From positions 372,001 to 436,000 of the forward strand of contig JAMYHL010000008.1 in NCBI GenBank assembly GCA_025531455.1: DNA of 64,000 nucleotides, read 5' to 3'. Each line of letters begins with the position of its first letter. Within the stretch, counting starts at the first letter, position 1. This DNA is from Apiotrichum sp. Y4204. Its lineage: Eukaryota > Basidiomycota > Tremellomycetes > Trichosporonales > Trichosporonaceae. The notes under the pieces were generated by a model, which saw nothing but the letters and a program-made list of their open reading frames with translations, did no database searches and was not told where the DNA came from. This document shows, piece by piece, positions 22,261 through 33,176 of this stretch. The position numbers were made by a program, and so were the translations under genes.

Positions 22261-23258
22261 ATGTCTCTCAAGAACTACAAGGCCCTCCTCTACGACTGCT
22301 ACGGCGTAAGCCCCCTCCAACGTCAATGACTAACTCCCAGACTCTGATCAACTGGGAACAGGGCATGATCGACAATGCGCCAGTACTGAAGCGTGCGGGC
22401 GCGCCCTCCCGCGCCGAGTTCTTTGCGCGCTTCGGCCCACACGAAACTCGCATCCAGACCGAGACGCCGACAATGCCGTACCCAGAGGTGTACGTGTAGC
22501 TGGGGAAACCAAGAGCTGACGGCAGGCTGAAGCAGGGGTACCTTGCGACCGCGAAAGATTTCGGCCTCGAGGTCTCTGATGGTGAGTTATACCGCGTACT
22601 TGGGCTGATGAACAGAGGAGGCATCCGCGTTTGGGAACAGCGTCGGCGCGTGGCCTGCCTTTCCTGATTCGGCGGACGCGCTCGAGCGCCTGAACAAGAT
22701 GGGTCTGCGACAGATCATCCTTTCGAATGTCAACAATGCGAGCTTTGAGGTGTAAGCTGAGGTGTTTGGAAACAAGCACTGATGGCAGGTCGAAGAAGAA
22801 GCTCGAGCAGAACTTCAGCTTCGATGCGATCTACACGGCTGAGAAGAGTGAGTGAGGGCATGGATTCCGACTCGGAAGTCTAGTCGGCCATCTAGGTCAA
22901 GGCGTTCAACAACGCAGCGTACTCTGCCTTTCCCATGCTCACACCCCAGTCGGGTCTTACAAGCCATCACTGGCCAACTTTGACTATGCAATCTCGCACA
23001 TCAAGTCCGAATTCGGCATCGATGCGGAGGACATCCTCATTGTCGCCAACTCGAAGCTGCACGACATCCAGCCGTGAGTACCGAGACTCACTCAGTTCTG
23101 ACATTAGGGGGCACAAGAAGGGCCTCAAGGGCGCGTGGATCTCGCGCACGACGACAGAGCCGGTCATGGGCGTAAGTGACTATGCGGACGTCAAGCCCGA
23201 CTGGACGTTCCAGGCCATGAAGGACTTTACGGATGCGATGGAGGAGGCGAGGAAGTAG
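22261..23258 (+). CDS. HAD-superfamily hydrolase, haloacid dehalogenase type II-like
   Basis: Seven exons, 22261-22305, 22341-22489, 22526-22581, 22616-22751, 22789-22847, 22950-23073 and 23108-23258, give 224 aa. The HAD fold is evident: motif I LLYDCYGTLINWE with nucleophile Asp12, motif II as ILSNVNN, motif III Lys in GSYKP, and an acidic motif IV region around [11 protein letters not shown]. The second Asp of motif I, used by phosphatases as acid/base, is replaced by Tyr14. This is the pattern of 2-haloacid dehalogenases and related C-Cl or other C-X hydrolases, not phosphatases. The natural substrate is unknown; in fungi such proteins may act as detoxifying enzymes. The stretch 23171-23194 starts with GTAAGT but is too short to be an intron and is read as coding. 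Confidence 0.85.
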
Positions 23259-24423
23259 GCTGGGAGTGTATGTATTGTTTGGCGGTGTTGGGGCTGTACG
23301 AGGTGGTTGCTATGGAGGACATTGAGGAAGGGACTGTTTCCCGGGATTGGGCGAAGCGGAGTCGCGAGCACAGGCCAGCCGTAGGGGTACAGTAGCGGTG
23401 GACATCTTTGAGAGCAGGGACAGTCTGACCGCCGACCGGAGGCCGGGAGACCTGTATGGGTGAGCACAAGGCGCGCAGAACAGTCAGTCCCTTGCTCTGG
23501 GACGTGTGCTGGCCAGATCTGTGCTGGCCAGATCTGGCCCATGGCCTCGGCCGGCACACCCTATGCTGGGCGGACATTTTGGTGATGGAATAGTGTTAGA
23601 CAAATGATACACCCGTACTTTGCAGTGGGTGCATCGCTGCAGCGAACATAACGGGGCTGAGAGCTGAAGCTCTTTCAGCATGGGCACTCACTGAATGATG
23701 CCAAGATGCCTGGGTGCGATGAATCTGCACTAAAAGAGAGGGACAGTTTTTTAATTTAGCGCTCGTTATCTTATCTTTTGGTGATCGGCGCGCGTGCATT
23801 CGCCAGTCGCCAATGACGAAAAAACAACAACGCAGTTAACGCACCCCCCACTTGTCCTCTCTCCCACGACACATCAGCTCTAGGATACAGAATTATCAGC
23901 AACCAGTGCACGCAAGCCTCGGAGAGTCACCCATCTCGACTTGTACTTCCCACACAGCACCGCAAGCGACTGCGCCGCCTGCGTCGCCGCAGCGGCGTGG
24001 CGTTCGGAGAAAAGAACTCAGCTCCCAGGCCCCAGGGACCGTTGTGGCTTGGCATTTTTGGGACACATGCAGCACATGCAGCACATCCTCGGAGAGCTGA
24101 GAGGTTGTCTCGTGGATCGTGGATGCTGTCGATATGTACAGTACGATCTGTACCGCCCCCGATTCACCATTCCTCGTCATCAGAATTTTACACCAGAACA
24201 CGAGCATTCATCGCGGTGTGGGCCTTTACTGTATATCTGTCGCCCACCTCCCTCGTCTGTGTGAGGATGGGTATATATCGGCTCTCAACTTGCTAGTTCT
24301 CCATCTCCAACATCATTCAATTCCATCTGTGCGCAAGGGGTATCCTCTGGGAGACGACATATATGATTTACCTCCACCCACTTCCACCCTCTCCGCACTC
24401 AACAATAGACACTCGCCCAGTCG
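23259..24423. other. 1.16-kb intergenic region
   Basis: No gene is supported. A CTGGCCAGATCTG unit is repeated near 23510-23535, and an A/T-richer patch lies at 23740-23850. A TATA box at 24272-24278 belongs to the next gene. Confidence 0.4.
24272..24278 (+). promoter_or_regulatory. TATA box of F-box-like gene 1
   Basis: TATATAT lies 146 bp upstream of the ATG at 24424, followed by a C/T-rich leader typical of highly expressed genes in these fungi. Confidence 0.4.
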
Positions 24424-25929
24424 ATGCCCCGGGTCGCCGCAGCTTCACTCCCCCGAAACGTCAACAACAACCATCAGTCCGAGGTACACCTACATTCCCA
24501 TCACCATCACCATCCTCACCCTCACTCTCACTCGTACTCCGGGCCTCACTCCTACTACCGCCCGCATCGCCCCAAGCGCAGCATGACCATGAGGACGAGC
24601 GCGCCGGTGTGCACCGGCCTGCCGGACATATACGAGGGGGTGTTCGAGTGGCTGCCCACCGGCAGTCCGGGCGCATCAGCCTCCTTCATCCTCGAGAACG
24701 CAAAGGACATTGAGGCGACACTGAACGCACTAGACTCGCAGGTCGAGCCAGGCGCTCCGCTCACCCGCGCACCTGCTCTCTTGGTTAGGCGGGAGACGAT
24801 CCGCCGGCGTTCACGCGACCTCAGACAACACAGCCCCACCCCACCCGACAGGCTCGAGTACGCCGGCTTCCCACACATCATCGAGCGCATTATCGAGGAC
24901 ACGCCGTGGGACGACAGGTTTGTCTGGCGCCGCACGTGCAAGGGCCTGCAGCGGTTCGTCGACAAGACACTCTTTGCACACATCATTGTGCGGTACACCT
25001 CTGTGTCGCTTCGGTATCCGCAGGACGTGCGGCTCAGCGCCCCCGGCCAGCGGCGCCTCCCCAAGCTCAACCTCATGGACAGGGCGGCCGTGACACGCAG
25101 CCTGTGCCACACAAAGGTCCTCGACTGGCACCTCTTCTTCTCCCCCGTTCTCGCCGCCGACGCGGCCATCTTCTTCGACGCCCTTACCAACCTCCGTCTC
25201 GTGCGCCGCACCACCGCCGGCCTCCTTCCGACGCCGCCGGCGCCGACCGTCGCGGAGTTCGTGTGCATCACTTCGGCCAACACCTGGCGCATTGGCTGGT
25301 GGTCCTCCGACATCCCGCCGTACGGCGAGGGCGGCCCGTACACCCCCGGCATGAAGCGCCTTGTCCTTCACATTGATTTTGACCCGTCACACCCGCACCT
25401 GCAGTACGCGTGGTGGGACGAGTCAATGTACCAGTACCTCGCGCGGGCAAAGGAGCTGAACGAGCTGATCGTAGTCTTCGTCCCGTGCAGCAACCACCCG
25501 CGCGAGGTGGAGTCGATCGAAGCGCCACCTCCAGACCTCGGGATCCTCGGCTCACTCATCGCATTCGGAAGCCTGGTTCTCTTCCGCGGCGGGCGCTTCG
25601 AGCTCGTAGGGACAGAGAACATCCCCCCCGCAGCATTCAACATCCCGCCCAACGCGGACCTGCTCACCGAGATTCGCGCCCTCGTCGCCGCCTGGCCATC
25701 GACCTACGTCCACTGGGTCGACCCCCGCGAAATCGGCGACAACCTCAACTGGAAGCGCCGCCAGCTCCGCGAGGCCCTCGAGCACATCCACATGTCCACC
25801 CTCGTCGATTTCTTCCACGAGGTCGGCGCGCCGCTGTACGAGCGCCTCCTTCGCCGCCCGGAGGACGTCGGAGACGTCGTGTTCCTCAACGACGATGGCC
25901 TCGAGCCCGTCTTCTCTGAGTGGAAGTAA
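24424..25929 (+). CDS. F-box-like protein, lineage family member 1
   Basis: Single exon, 501 aa. The N terminus has a His-rich tract (about 20-40). An F-box-like helix set follows near 145-190: FPHIIERIIEDTPWDDRF, then WRRTCKGLQRFVDKTLF. The long C-terminal part has an alternating hydrophobic pattern of the kind that replaces LRRs in the expanded F-box-like families of basidiomycetes (MKRLVLHIDFDP, LNELIVVFVP, FELVG). Substrate-adaptor function in an SCF ubiquitin ligase is the usual inference but is not demonstrated. It is related in architecture to the genes at 33177-34799 and 36596-37687. An ATG further in (near 24583) could be the true start, because the His-rich leader is low complexity. 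A tRNA-Arg gene follows 273 bp downstream. Confidence 0.7.
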   Translation: MPRVAAASLPRNVNNNHQSEVHLHSHHHHHPHPHSHSYSGPHSYYRPHRPKRSMTMRTSAPVCTGLPDIYEGVFEWLPTGSPGASASFILENAKDIEATLNALDSQVEPGAPLTRAPALLVRRETIRRRSRDLRQHSPTPPDRLEYAGFPHIIERIIEDTPWDDRFVWRRTCKGLQRFVDKTLFAHIIVRYTSVSLRYPQDVRLSAPGQRRLPKLNLMDRAAVTRSLCHTKVLDWHLFFSPVLAADAAIFFDALTNLRLVRRTTAGLLPTPPAPTVAEFVCITSANTWRIGWWSSDIPPYGEGGPYTPGMKRLVLHIDFDPSHPHLQYAWWDESMYQYLARAKELNELIVVFVPCSNHPREVESIEAPPPDLGILGSLIAFGSLVLFRGGRFELVGTENIPPAAFNIPPNADLLTEIRALVAAWPSTYVHWVDPREIGDNLNWKRRQLREALEHIHMSTLVDFFHEVGAPLYERLLRRPEDVGDVVFLNDDGLEPVFSEWK

Positions 25930-26202
25930 TTGAAGATATTCCGGATATCACATGCCTCGACCAGGACATCCCGCCATCATCTCACATCAACACCCTGTAA
26001 ATATCCTTCCTGTATCCCACTGCATTGCCCCATCAGTCCACTTTGTACATAGAAATACATAGATAGAGAATAATGAAGTGGGTGACGACAAGCAGCGTCA
26101 TTTGAACCACTTTACATCTCCCCAGGTCATTCGCGCAGTCGTGGGCGGTCTTGTTATCGACGCAGTCAGACGCGAGGAAGAGGGATCTCAAAAAAATATC
26201 CC

Positions 26203-26286
26203 GGTCGCGTGGCCAAATGGTACGGCGTCTGACTACGATTCTGAGCGTTTATCAGGAGATCGCGGGTTCGATCCCCGTCGTGACCT
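26203..26286 (+). tRNA. tRNA-Arg(ACG) copy 1, intron-containing
   Basis: Acceptor GGTCGCG/CGTGACC, anticodon stem TCTGA/TCAGG, loop beginning CTACGA with anticodon ACG, and T arm GCGGG-TTCGATC-CCCGT. An intron of about 12 nt (TTCTGAGCGTTT) follows position 37. A T-run from 26286 acts as terminator. AAAAATATC ends at -3 relative to the first tRNA base. Sequence and 15 nt of the 5' flank are identical to the inverted copy at 37879-37962. Confidence 0.9.
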
Positions 26287-26601
26287 TTTTGTTGGTTTTA
26301 CACTCCAGCGAGCCAGAATGGGCATTGCGCCGCAGGCGGCCGGGCCGGCTGGGCAGCCAAAGCAATAGAGCGGAGGGGTTGTTACGAACAGTGATGCACC
26401 ATGCAGCAGAGAGACGTTGCGTCGTGATGAGCTGGTCGATCACCTGTTGAATGGTGTTGATGGAGCGAATAGCGGGTGGATCGGGCCGGGACCGATTGAG
26501 AGTCATGTCTTCAGGTCAATGAGTTAGTGCCAAACGAACAGTTAGCATGCACTACGCACCATATGCAAAGCAGCTGCATCCCAAAGCACATGCACGCAAA
26601 T

Positions 26602-28406
26602 CTAACTAGATCTCAGGAGGGCGAGCATGGCCCAGCCCAGCGCCCAACCCACCACCAACGCGGCCGTCGAGCCCTCCACAATACGCCGGAGGCGGCGCTG
26701 CCAGATCTCCTCGCGGCGGCCGTACCCTGCTGCCCAGGACGGCTCGGGGTCGCCCGCGTCCGAGTCGTCCGAGTCGTACCCGTCATAGCGGTACGGATTG
26801 ATGGTGGGGTGCTGGCTCCGCTGTGTCGACGAGAGCTGCCGTGCCGCGCCGCCGCTACTGCGCCGTCGCGAGGAAAGGAGCGCGGAGAAGAGCTGAATTC
26901 CGTCTGTGTGCGGAAGTGGGAGGAGGTTGATGAGGTACAGCGAGAGCGTCGCCATCTTGAGATATCTGTATGTCAGTGGGAGCCAGGTGTGTGTGTCCTG
27001 TACCAGGCGAGTTGATCACTCACGCCATGAAGAGCTCGACCCATCGCGTGCCCGAGCCCCAGAGCCGTGGCTTGAGGGTGCTCACGCGGACCTGGTCATA
27101 GACGGCGAGCCGGTCACCGGCCCAGAGCACGGTGTCACGCCCTCCGCCGCGGCGATACCGGATGCGGAGAATGTGTTCACTGGCTGCGGGGCGGATACAC
27201 AGCTGCGAGACTGCGCACTTGCATTCCGTGATTGGCTGGGCGACGATCGAGTGCGGCTCGAGGCAGCGCGGCTGCGCCGTCCTGCCTGTACCGCCGATAT
27301 GCTGGAACGCGACTAGGTGGTCTGCGCATGGCGCGAGGCGCGCGTCGGCAAACTCCCACTTGGAGATACACCATCCGGTGCTCATGTCCTCAATATCCGA
27401 TGTTGTAAGGTATCGCTTCCACACGTCTTCCTTGCCGGCAATCGGGAGGTCGTCAATGTGGGTGATGAGGTCGCCGCTGCGGAAATGATCTGCGAGCGGT
27501 CCCTGGGGGAGTCAGGTGTGTCCACTCGAGATAACTCACAGAGGCCACGTCCGTGACGATGCGCCCTGCGTTTGTCCGGTTCGTATAGAATATCCCGCGG
27601 CCAAACGGCCCGAGAGAGAGAAGGGCGACCCAGAGGAGGAGGTTGTGCCACGGCCCCGAGGTCGCGATGCGCGAGCGCGCGCGGACGGGGAGGTAGTCTA
27701 CGTTGGAGGGGAAGACGACGGATGCAGAGGGAAGGACGAGGTGGATGCTGAAAGCGAGTTTTGAGGGCGCTATGTCCTCGATTGCTGCGGCGAGTGCGTG
27801 TCCCAGCTCGTGGAGCAGCTGAGACAGCATGAATGCGAGGATGAGTGTCGGAAGGTGGGAGAGCGGAGTGGTGATTCCGGGTATCTCTAGTCAGCAGTGT
27901 CCAGCTTCCGCACTCACCAATGGCTGGAGACCACCCTGGCTGGCATGTACCTGCGGCACCTCGGTTACAGTGGTGAGTGATCGCTTGATGACATGCGCAA
28001 TCTCGGACGCGGTGGTCGCGTGCGTCCGCGCATGAGCCTCGGCCTCATGCCAGACACCCCACCATGCCCTCATCCACGCCCACACGGCGCCAGCGAGAGC
28101 AATCCCCGTGCCGAGCATACCAAACGCGACACCCGCATCGTAGAAGCGTTTGACCTTATCCCGCGCAGAGTGGCCGAGCGCCTCGATGCGGCCCATGACC
28201 TCCTTGGGCAGCGCGTTGAGCGCGGTCGTGCTCGCAGACAGCGTCATGCCATCGCGCTCGACGATCCAGTGTCGCCGCGGTGCGAGGCGGTATGTTGCCG
28301 AGAGTTTGCCGCGGCGCAGAGGCTGCTTGGAGAGCCATGACGGCGCGTTGCGCAGTGCGACGAAGAGGAGCGCGAGGAGGAGGGTGGGGAGGACAACGTC
28401 GAGCAT
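26602..28406 (-). CDS. Site-2 protease (M50 intramembrane metalloprotease)
   Basis: Four exons, complement of 26602-26965, 27024-27502, 27540-27884 and 27918-28406, give 558 aa. Site-2 proteases cleave membrane-anchored transcription factors inside the bilayer; in Cryptococcus the homologue Stp1 activates the SREBP Sre1 for sterol synthesis and low-oxygen growth. Features: an N-terminal helix (VVLPTLLLALLFVAL), further helices, the zinc motif HELGH (188-192), a PDZ-like region after PLADHFRSGDLITHID, and the second zinc-ligand motif LLPLPHTDG (Asp about 459). A final helix is in the tail (LVVGWALGWAML). A Cys-containing segment inside the PDZ region (CKCAVSQLC) resembles the Cys-rich insertion of eukaryotic S2P. 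No SREBP gene lies in this window. Confidence 0.9.
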
Positions 28407-28982
28407 CGCCGCGGTGCGCCCGCGCGCTGTCCACCAAACGAGATTGAAGCAGGGAAGTGCGCGGCTGGACGAACAGGGGGCGGGGATATGTGGAGGTCAC
28501 TTGAGGTGAGATGAGAGCAAGAGCTGATGATATTGATGTCGTTTCAACAACAACAACAATAATTGTTCGACTTTTGGATTGCATTTCATCGAACAACGCG
28601 ACATGGCATGCATCTGGCTGCATTCAGATCTCACCTGCGATGGGCCCTGGCGTCTCAGATCTCACCCTCTTTCCCCCCTCTGTGTGGGAACCTTATCAAA
28701 GTACCATTACAAACGGCTTAATTCCACTCTCTAATGGAGTCCAGAATAAGTTGTGATGATTACAAATGACGTCAAAGAGCTATACCCCCACTGATTCTAC
28801 ACATCATTTTATATTTGTAATCCGTAAATGACCCCTCCGTCCCATCTCGCCGTCCTCCGAAATGTTCTCCAAGCTGTGGTGGTTGCTGTTGTCCTCGTCG
28901 CGCCGCAACCTCCCGACCCCACAAGCCACCCGATACCACTTGTCATCTTCCACATCTCCCATCATAGTCATTCCTCTTCACG
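28407..28982. other. Divergent intergenic region, S2P/SCO1
   Basis: 576 bp between two start codons on opposite strands. An A/T-rich patch around 28750-28830 (ending TTTTATATTTG) is the best candidate for SCO1 core promoter. Otherwise nothing is visible. Confidence 0.35.
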
Positions 28983-30187
28983 ATGTCTCTCCGAAACGCG
29001 CTCTTCCGCTCCGCACGCACGCTCGCCGTCCCCCGCCCGTCTGCGCGTTTGCCCGTTACTCGCACGTTTGCACGCGGCTACTCGGCCGGCGAGAGCAGCA
29101 AGGCGAGCAGTCAGGCCAAGGATCGCGCGGCTATTGGTGTGAGTGCCAACAGGATGGTGCTTGAGAGCAGACAGAGGGAGTTCGGCTGGACAGGGAATTT
29201 AAGCCTTAGCCGATCACTACTCCGCGTCCTGCTCTCCTCACAGATAAGAGCTCACACCGCAGACGGTCACCTGGAAGACAGCGGTCGTCTTCATCGCCAC
29301 GGGCGCCGGCCTGTACTGGTACTTTACGACGGAGAAGGCCAAGGTCCTGGAACGCCGTCGTGAGTATGGCACCGGTGGAGGTCCGACATGCAATTGCGGA
29401 CTTGCACTCCTATCGCTGCCGCTATATCCGGCCGGGCTGACACATCAGGCAAGGAGCTCGAGAACAAGTCTGTGGGCCGGCCGTCGATCGGCGGACCGTT
29501 TACGCTGCTGGACCAGGACGGCAAGGAGTTTACCGACAAGGACCTGCTGGGCAAGTGGTCGTTGATATACTTTGGCTTTACGAACTGCCCGGACATCTGC
29601 CCCGAGGAGCTGGACAAGATGTCGCTCGTGGTGGACATGATTGACAAGGAGTCGGGCCCGATCGTCACCCCCGTGTTTGTTTCGGTTGACCCGGCCCGCG
29701 ACGGCGTGCCCCAGGTCAAGCAGTACATTGAGGAATTCCACCCGCGCCTTATTGGTCTGACTGGCGACTACGACTCGGTCAAGAAGGCGTGCAAGTCGTA
29801 CCGCGTCTACTTCTCCACCCCGCCCGACGCCAAGGCGTCCGACGACTATCTTGTTGATCACTCGTGAGTGCTAGAGACACCATGCGGAGGGAAGCGGGTG
29901 GACGCAAGCGATGTCTCAGATGTTTGCAGATCCGTGGCAACATTCCCAGTGTTGTGGAACAGATCCAGCACTGAAGGAAGCAAGTCCTTGGCTCATCTTC
30001 TTCCCCACGCCCCTCTTCCCTCGCTGACAGCAGTATCTTCTTCTACCTGATGGACCCCCTCGGCCAGTTTGTCGACGCGTTCGGCAAGGCGACGACCGAG
30101 CACGAGGTTGCGGACAAGGTGCGCGAGGCACTCGGCAAGTGGAACGCCGCGGGCGGCAACAAGGCCGCGGGTGTGCCGGAGAACTAG
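28983..30187 (+). CDS. SCO1: Mitochondrial copper chaperone Sco1
   Basis: Four exons, 28983-29138, 29263-29359, 29449-29863 and 30034-30187, give 273 aa. Sco1 delivers copper to the CuA site of cytochrome c oxidase subunit 2. A basic Ser/Arg-rich mitochondrial presequence (1 to about 40) is followed by one inner-membrane helix (VVFIATGAGLYWYF) and a thioredoxin-fold domain. The copper ligands are the CPDIC motif (Cys131, Cys135) and His222 in DHS. PFTLLDQDG, GKWSLIYFGFTNCPD and VSVDPARD are family hallmarks, and the tail reads FFYLMDPLG. Intron 3 is long for this window (170 bp). Upstream of it the frame would run into a stop three bases on, so the splice is required. Confidence 0.94.
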
Positions 30188-31601
30188 GCGGACGTAGGAG
30201 AGCCACTGTAGATGTACCACCGTCCGCAGTGACGTACGTAGAGGCAAGGCGCTTGGCGCGCCGCTAATAGACATGCAGCATCACTCATCCATGGAAACGC
30301 TGGGATGCTGGAACCAAAGCGAGGGCGGTGGCGAGGAATGTGTCGGCGGTGCACACGCAGTATCTGGAGATCTGGGATGGTAATGTCTTTGCTCGTGCAC
30401 ACTGTGTGATCACTGTGTGAGGCGGCGTCGCGCACATGCCAGCAAGAATTCAAGAAGCGGCGCCGGGTTGCTATTTATTCTTACGCGTTGCGGTCCTATT
30501 CTGCGCCAGCCGCACAGCGCGAGCGGCGCAAGGGCACATGTTGTCATGCTTCCATGCTGACCACTGCTGGCATATGCTGGCTATGCTTCTTCGGGCAATG
30601 GTGTGCAAGGCCAGGCATCGCAGTGCGGCATGCGACATGAATGCTCGGCGCTGGTCCTGGCGCGCGACTGCGCCTCCGCATCGCTCCAGGTCGCCTTGTG
30701 ATTCCGGAAGATCCGGCGTGACGACATTCCCTGCATCGCGCGCATAATGTCGAGCGTCGAGCATCAAGTCTTCGCCACTCGGGTCAATAATGGACAGCAT
30801 TCCCATGGAGCCCCGGGGTGCCGCAGTACCACGACAGCTGGCTCTGGCACGAACACCGGTGTTGTCGTTTTCTCACCCATCTTCCCGCTAATGGTGGGGA
30901 GCGATGATGACGGCTGTGCATCTACATGCATTCGCTCCGTGCACTGGCCACATGTACAGGCAGCGCAACAGAGTTAAGAGTATGGACAACGCCCTCCCGT
31001 CCCGGACCCACTACAGAGGCGGAGACGAGGCAGGGGCGCATACCCGCAAAGACCGTATTCATACCCATACACACCCTCATGCTCTGCGCCAGAACGCCCA
31101 AACGCCCGAACGCCCGTACGCCTGGCGCCGAGGGGCCGAGGCGCCGAGGGGACACAGTTGTCAGTGGGCAGTTGCCGCCCTGCCGCGTGCGGCTTGGGAA
31201 GTGCTCCAGAAGATCATACCGCGCAGTGGCGATGACTGGAATGCCGACACAGAAGGTGGAACACGCCGACTCGAGTTGGAAGCCGTAGTGCGCCTCGCGC
31301 CTCGCCGCTTCGCCTCGTCGCCTCGTCGCCGACTAGCCGCCGCGATGAACCAGCCGTAGTGATCGTAGCCGTGCCGTAGTTGATTGCAGATGAGCAGATG
31401 GAGACGACTGCAGAGATATAAATACTCCCCCGAGTGAACCATTCCAATCTGAGATCCCCATCCCTCGATCCCACAACTGTTCACAAACGCACAATCCCAC
31501 AACTGTTCACGAACGCACCGCTCTTGTCTCTGTTGCGCTCAATACTCTCCACCTCCCACCACAGCCCTCTTCTTCACATCGCGCACCGCGCATCAAGCAC
31601 G
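30188..31601. other. 1.4-kb intergenic region
   Basis: Between SCO1 and the Cys-rich orphan. The open frames present look like GC-rich background. The only element I support is TATAAATA at 31417-31424. A direct repeat of CGCCTCGTCGCC/CGCCTCGTCGCC occurs near 31310-31328. Confidence 0.4.
31417..31424 (+). promoter_or_regulatory. TATA box of Cys-rich orphan gene
   Basis: TATAAATA, a near-consensus TATA box, lies 178 bp upstream of the ATG at 31602, with C/T-rich leader between them. Confidence 0.45.
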
Positions 31602-32180
31602 ATGTTCGCCACCCGCCCGGCCTCGCCCTCCTCGCCCTCGGACATTGCCTCCCTCCTCGCGCGCCGCAAGCGCTCCCCGCGCACAACCCCCTCACCTGGC
31701 CATTCACGCTCACCGTCCCCGGGCCCATCGCCTTCGGCGGCCACACCTCGATCCAAGCCGCTCCCTCCCCCAGCCGCAATCCCCCACGACGTGCCGATGA
31801 CTCGCACAGAGCGCAGCCCACCCTCATCGCGGCGCCACTCGCCCATCCCCCGCCCGTCTCCTCCCAACTCTGCTCCCATCTCACCCCCGCCCGCCGCGAA
31901 GCGCGGACACGTCCAGCCCCCGCCCCCACCGGCGGGATGCCACGGCTTTGTCCTCGCGCACACCCTCCCGACAGCCACGGACGCGCAAAAGGCCGCCCAC
32001 GACCCCTTTGCCCTCGTGCCATGCCCAAAGGCCACGGTCGTGCCCCCCATAACCCCCACGCATTGCGCTTCCAACTGCGCCGAGACGATGTATTGCCCCG
32101 CGCACTGGTGTGGAAGCTGTAAGCGTGTTGCCCGTGCGCGTGCGCGCGAGCAGAAGGCTGCGCAGGCTGCTGGGGCGTAG
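31602..32180 (+). CDS. Orphan Pro/Ser-rich protein with Cys/His-rich tail
   Basis: Single exon, 192 aa; no family recognised. Residues 1-110 are a Ser/Pro/Arg-rich, probably disordered region with many SP and RSP sites, possible kinase targets. The C-terminal 80 residues contain a compact set of cysteines and histidines: GCHGF, LVPCPK, HCASNCAE, YCPAHWCGSCKR. This arrangement could bind zinc. The frame is kept open to a clear end at 32180, and a TATA box precedes it, which favours a real gene. The final 20 residues are Arg/Ala-rich and helical. Confidence 0.55.
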   Translation: MFATRPASPSSPSDIASLLARRKRSPRTTPSPGHSRSPSPGPSPSAATPRSKPLPPPAAIPHDVPMTRTERSPPSSRRHSPIPRPSPPNSAPISPPPAAKRGHVQPPPPPAGCHGFVLAHTLPTATDAQKAAHDPFALVPCPKATVVPPITPTHCASNCAETMYCPAHWCGSCKRVARARAREQKAAQAAGA

Positions 32181-33176
32181 TGGATTAGGCGCCGGATATG
32201 AGGAAACGCGCGCCATCGCTGTTTCATTGCAGGACGTCCAGCCGCTGGGCGTCTTGTGGATTACATTTGACCCGTGCCATCACGCCTGTTCCCTGTCCCT
32301 GTTCACCATCATCCACTGCATGGACTCTACCCTCAATGGCTCCGTCAAGCCCACGCAGCAAGCGCCTCGTTGCACAGACACCCGCCATGGCCACCATCAC
32401 CAGTCACCCGAATTACTCAGCGACCGGATAACACCGTATCTGCAGCGAGCCCACTTGGCCCCATTGGGCCCTTGTAACCCCCTTGTCTGATCTATGCGCT
32501 CATCGATGATGCCTATCTTGACCCCGTCACTCATCTCTGATCACTGTACATATACCTACACGCCCGATCACCACGCACGCGACGACGACCCTGACCAATG
32601 ACCCCTTCTTGTGCACTGTACACCCCACCCTCATAGTCCTAATGCATGCCTCGGGCACCTCTGTGCCAGCTGTGCATTGTTATGTGCTGCTTACTCGTGT
32701 ATGGTAATATAGGTGGTTGGTAGTTATTTTCAGCTGTACTTTTCTTGGCGTCCCTCGCTTGCTTTTTCGTGTTAACGCTACTTTTGTTGTTTTTGTCGAG
32801 TTCGGCCCGACGTCCGACGGCGGGGGGCGAGGTTCATTTGTTGCGTCGTACCGTAGTTGCTATACACATGCTTATGGGCGTAGCTGTCATCAGAGGTGCC
32901 CCTCAAGTCTTGGAGCTCGGAATGCGTCGACTCACGTCATGTTGTCGGGCGTTGGCGACGGGCGTTGCGAGGTCTGTCGATCAGCACCAACTGTGGGAGG
33001 CACTAACCATGGGGATACTGGCATGGGATGGTTCATCCTTTAAGTGTCCATTTGGACTGACATCAGATCGTTTATCATGTCGGGTGGTCGTGTTGCGCTA
33101 ATGCAAGAAATGAGGGGCCCTCAAAGTGAAGAAGCCGTTCCTCAAGAAAAGAGAATGGGTGTACTGCACATGGCGT
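32181..33176. other. 1.0-kb intergenic region
   Basis: Convergent gap holding two 3' ends. Nothing but short background frames; A/T content rises near 32690-32790, which may include polyadenylation signals of the orphan gene. Confidence 0.35.

Noticed and set aside
23171..23194. GTAAGT...CAAG in the last HAD exon as an intron
   Set aside because: Only 24 bp, below the intron minimum seen here, and coding fits through it.
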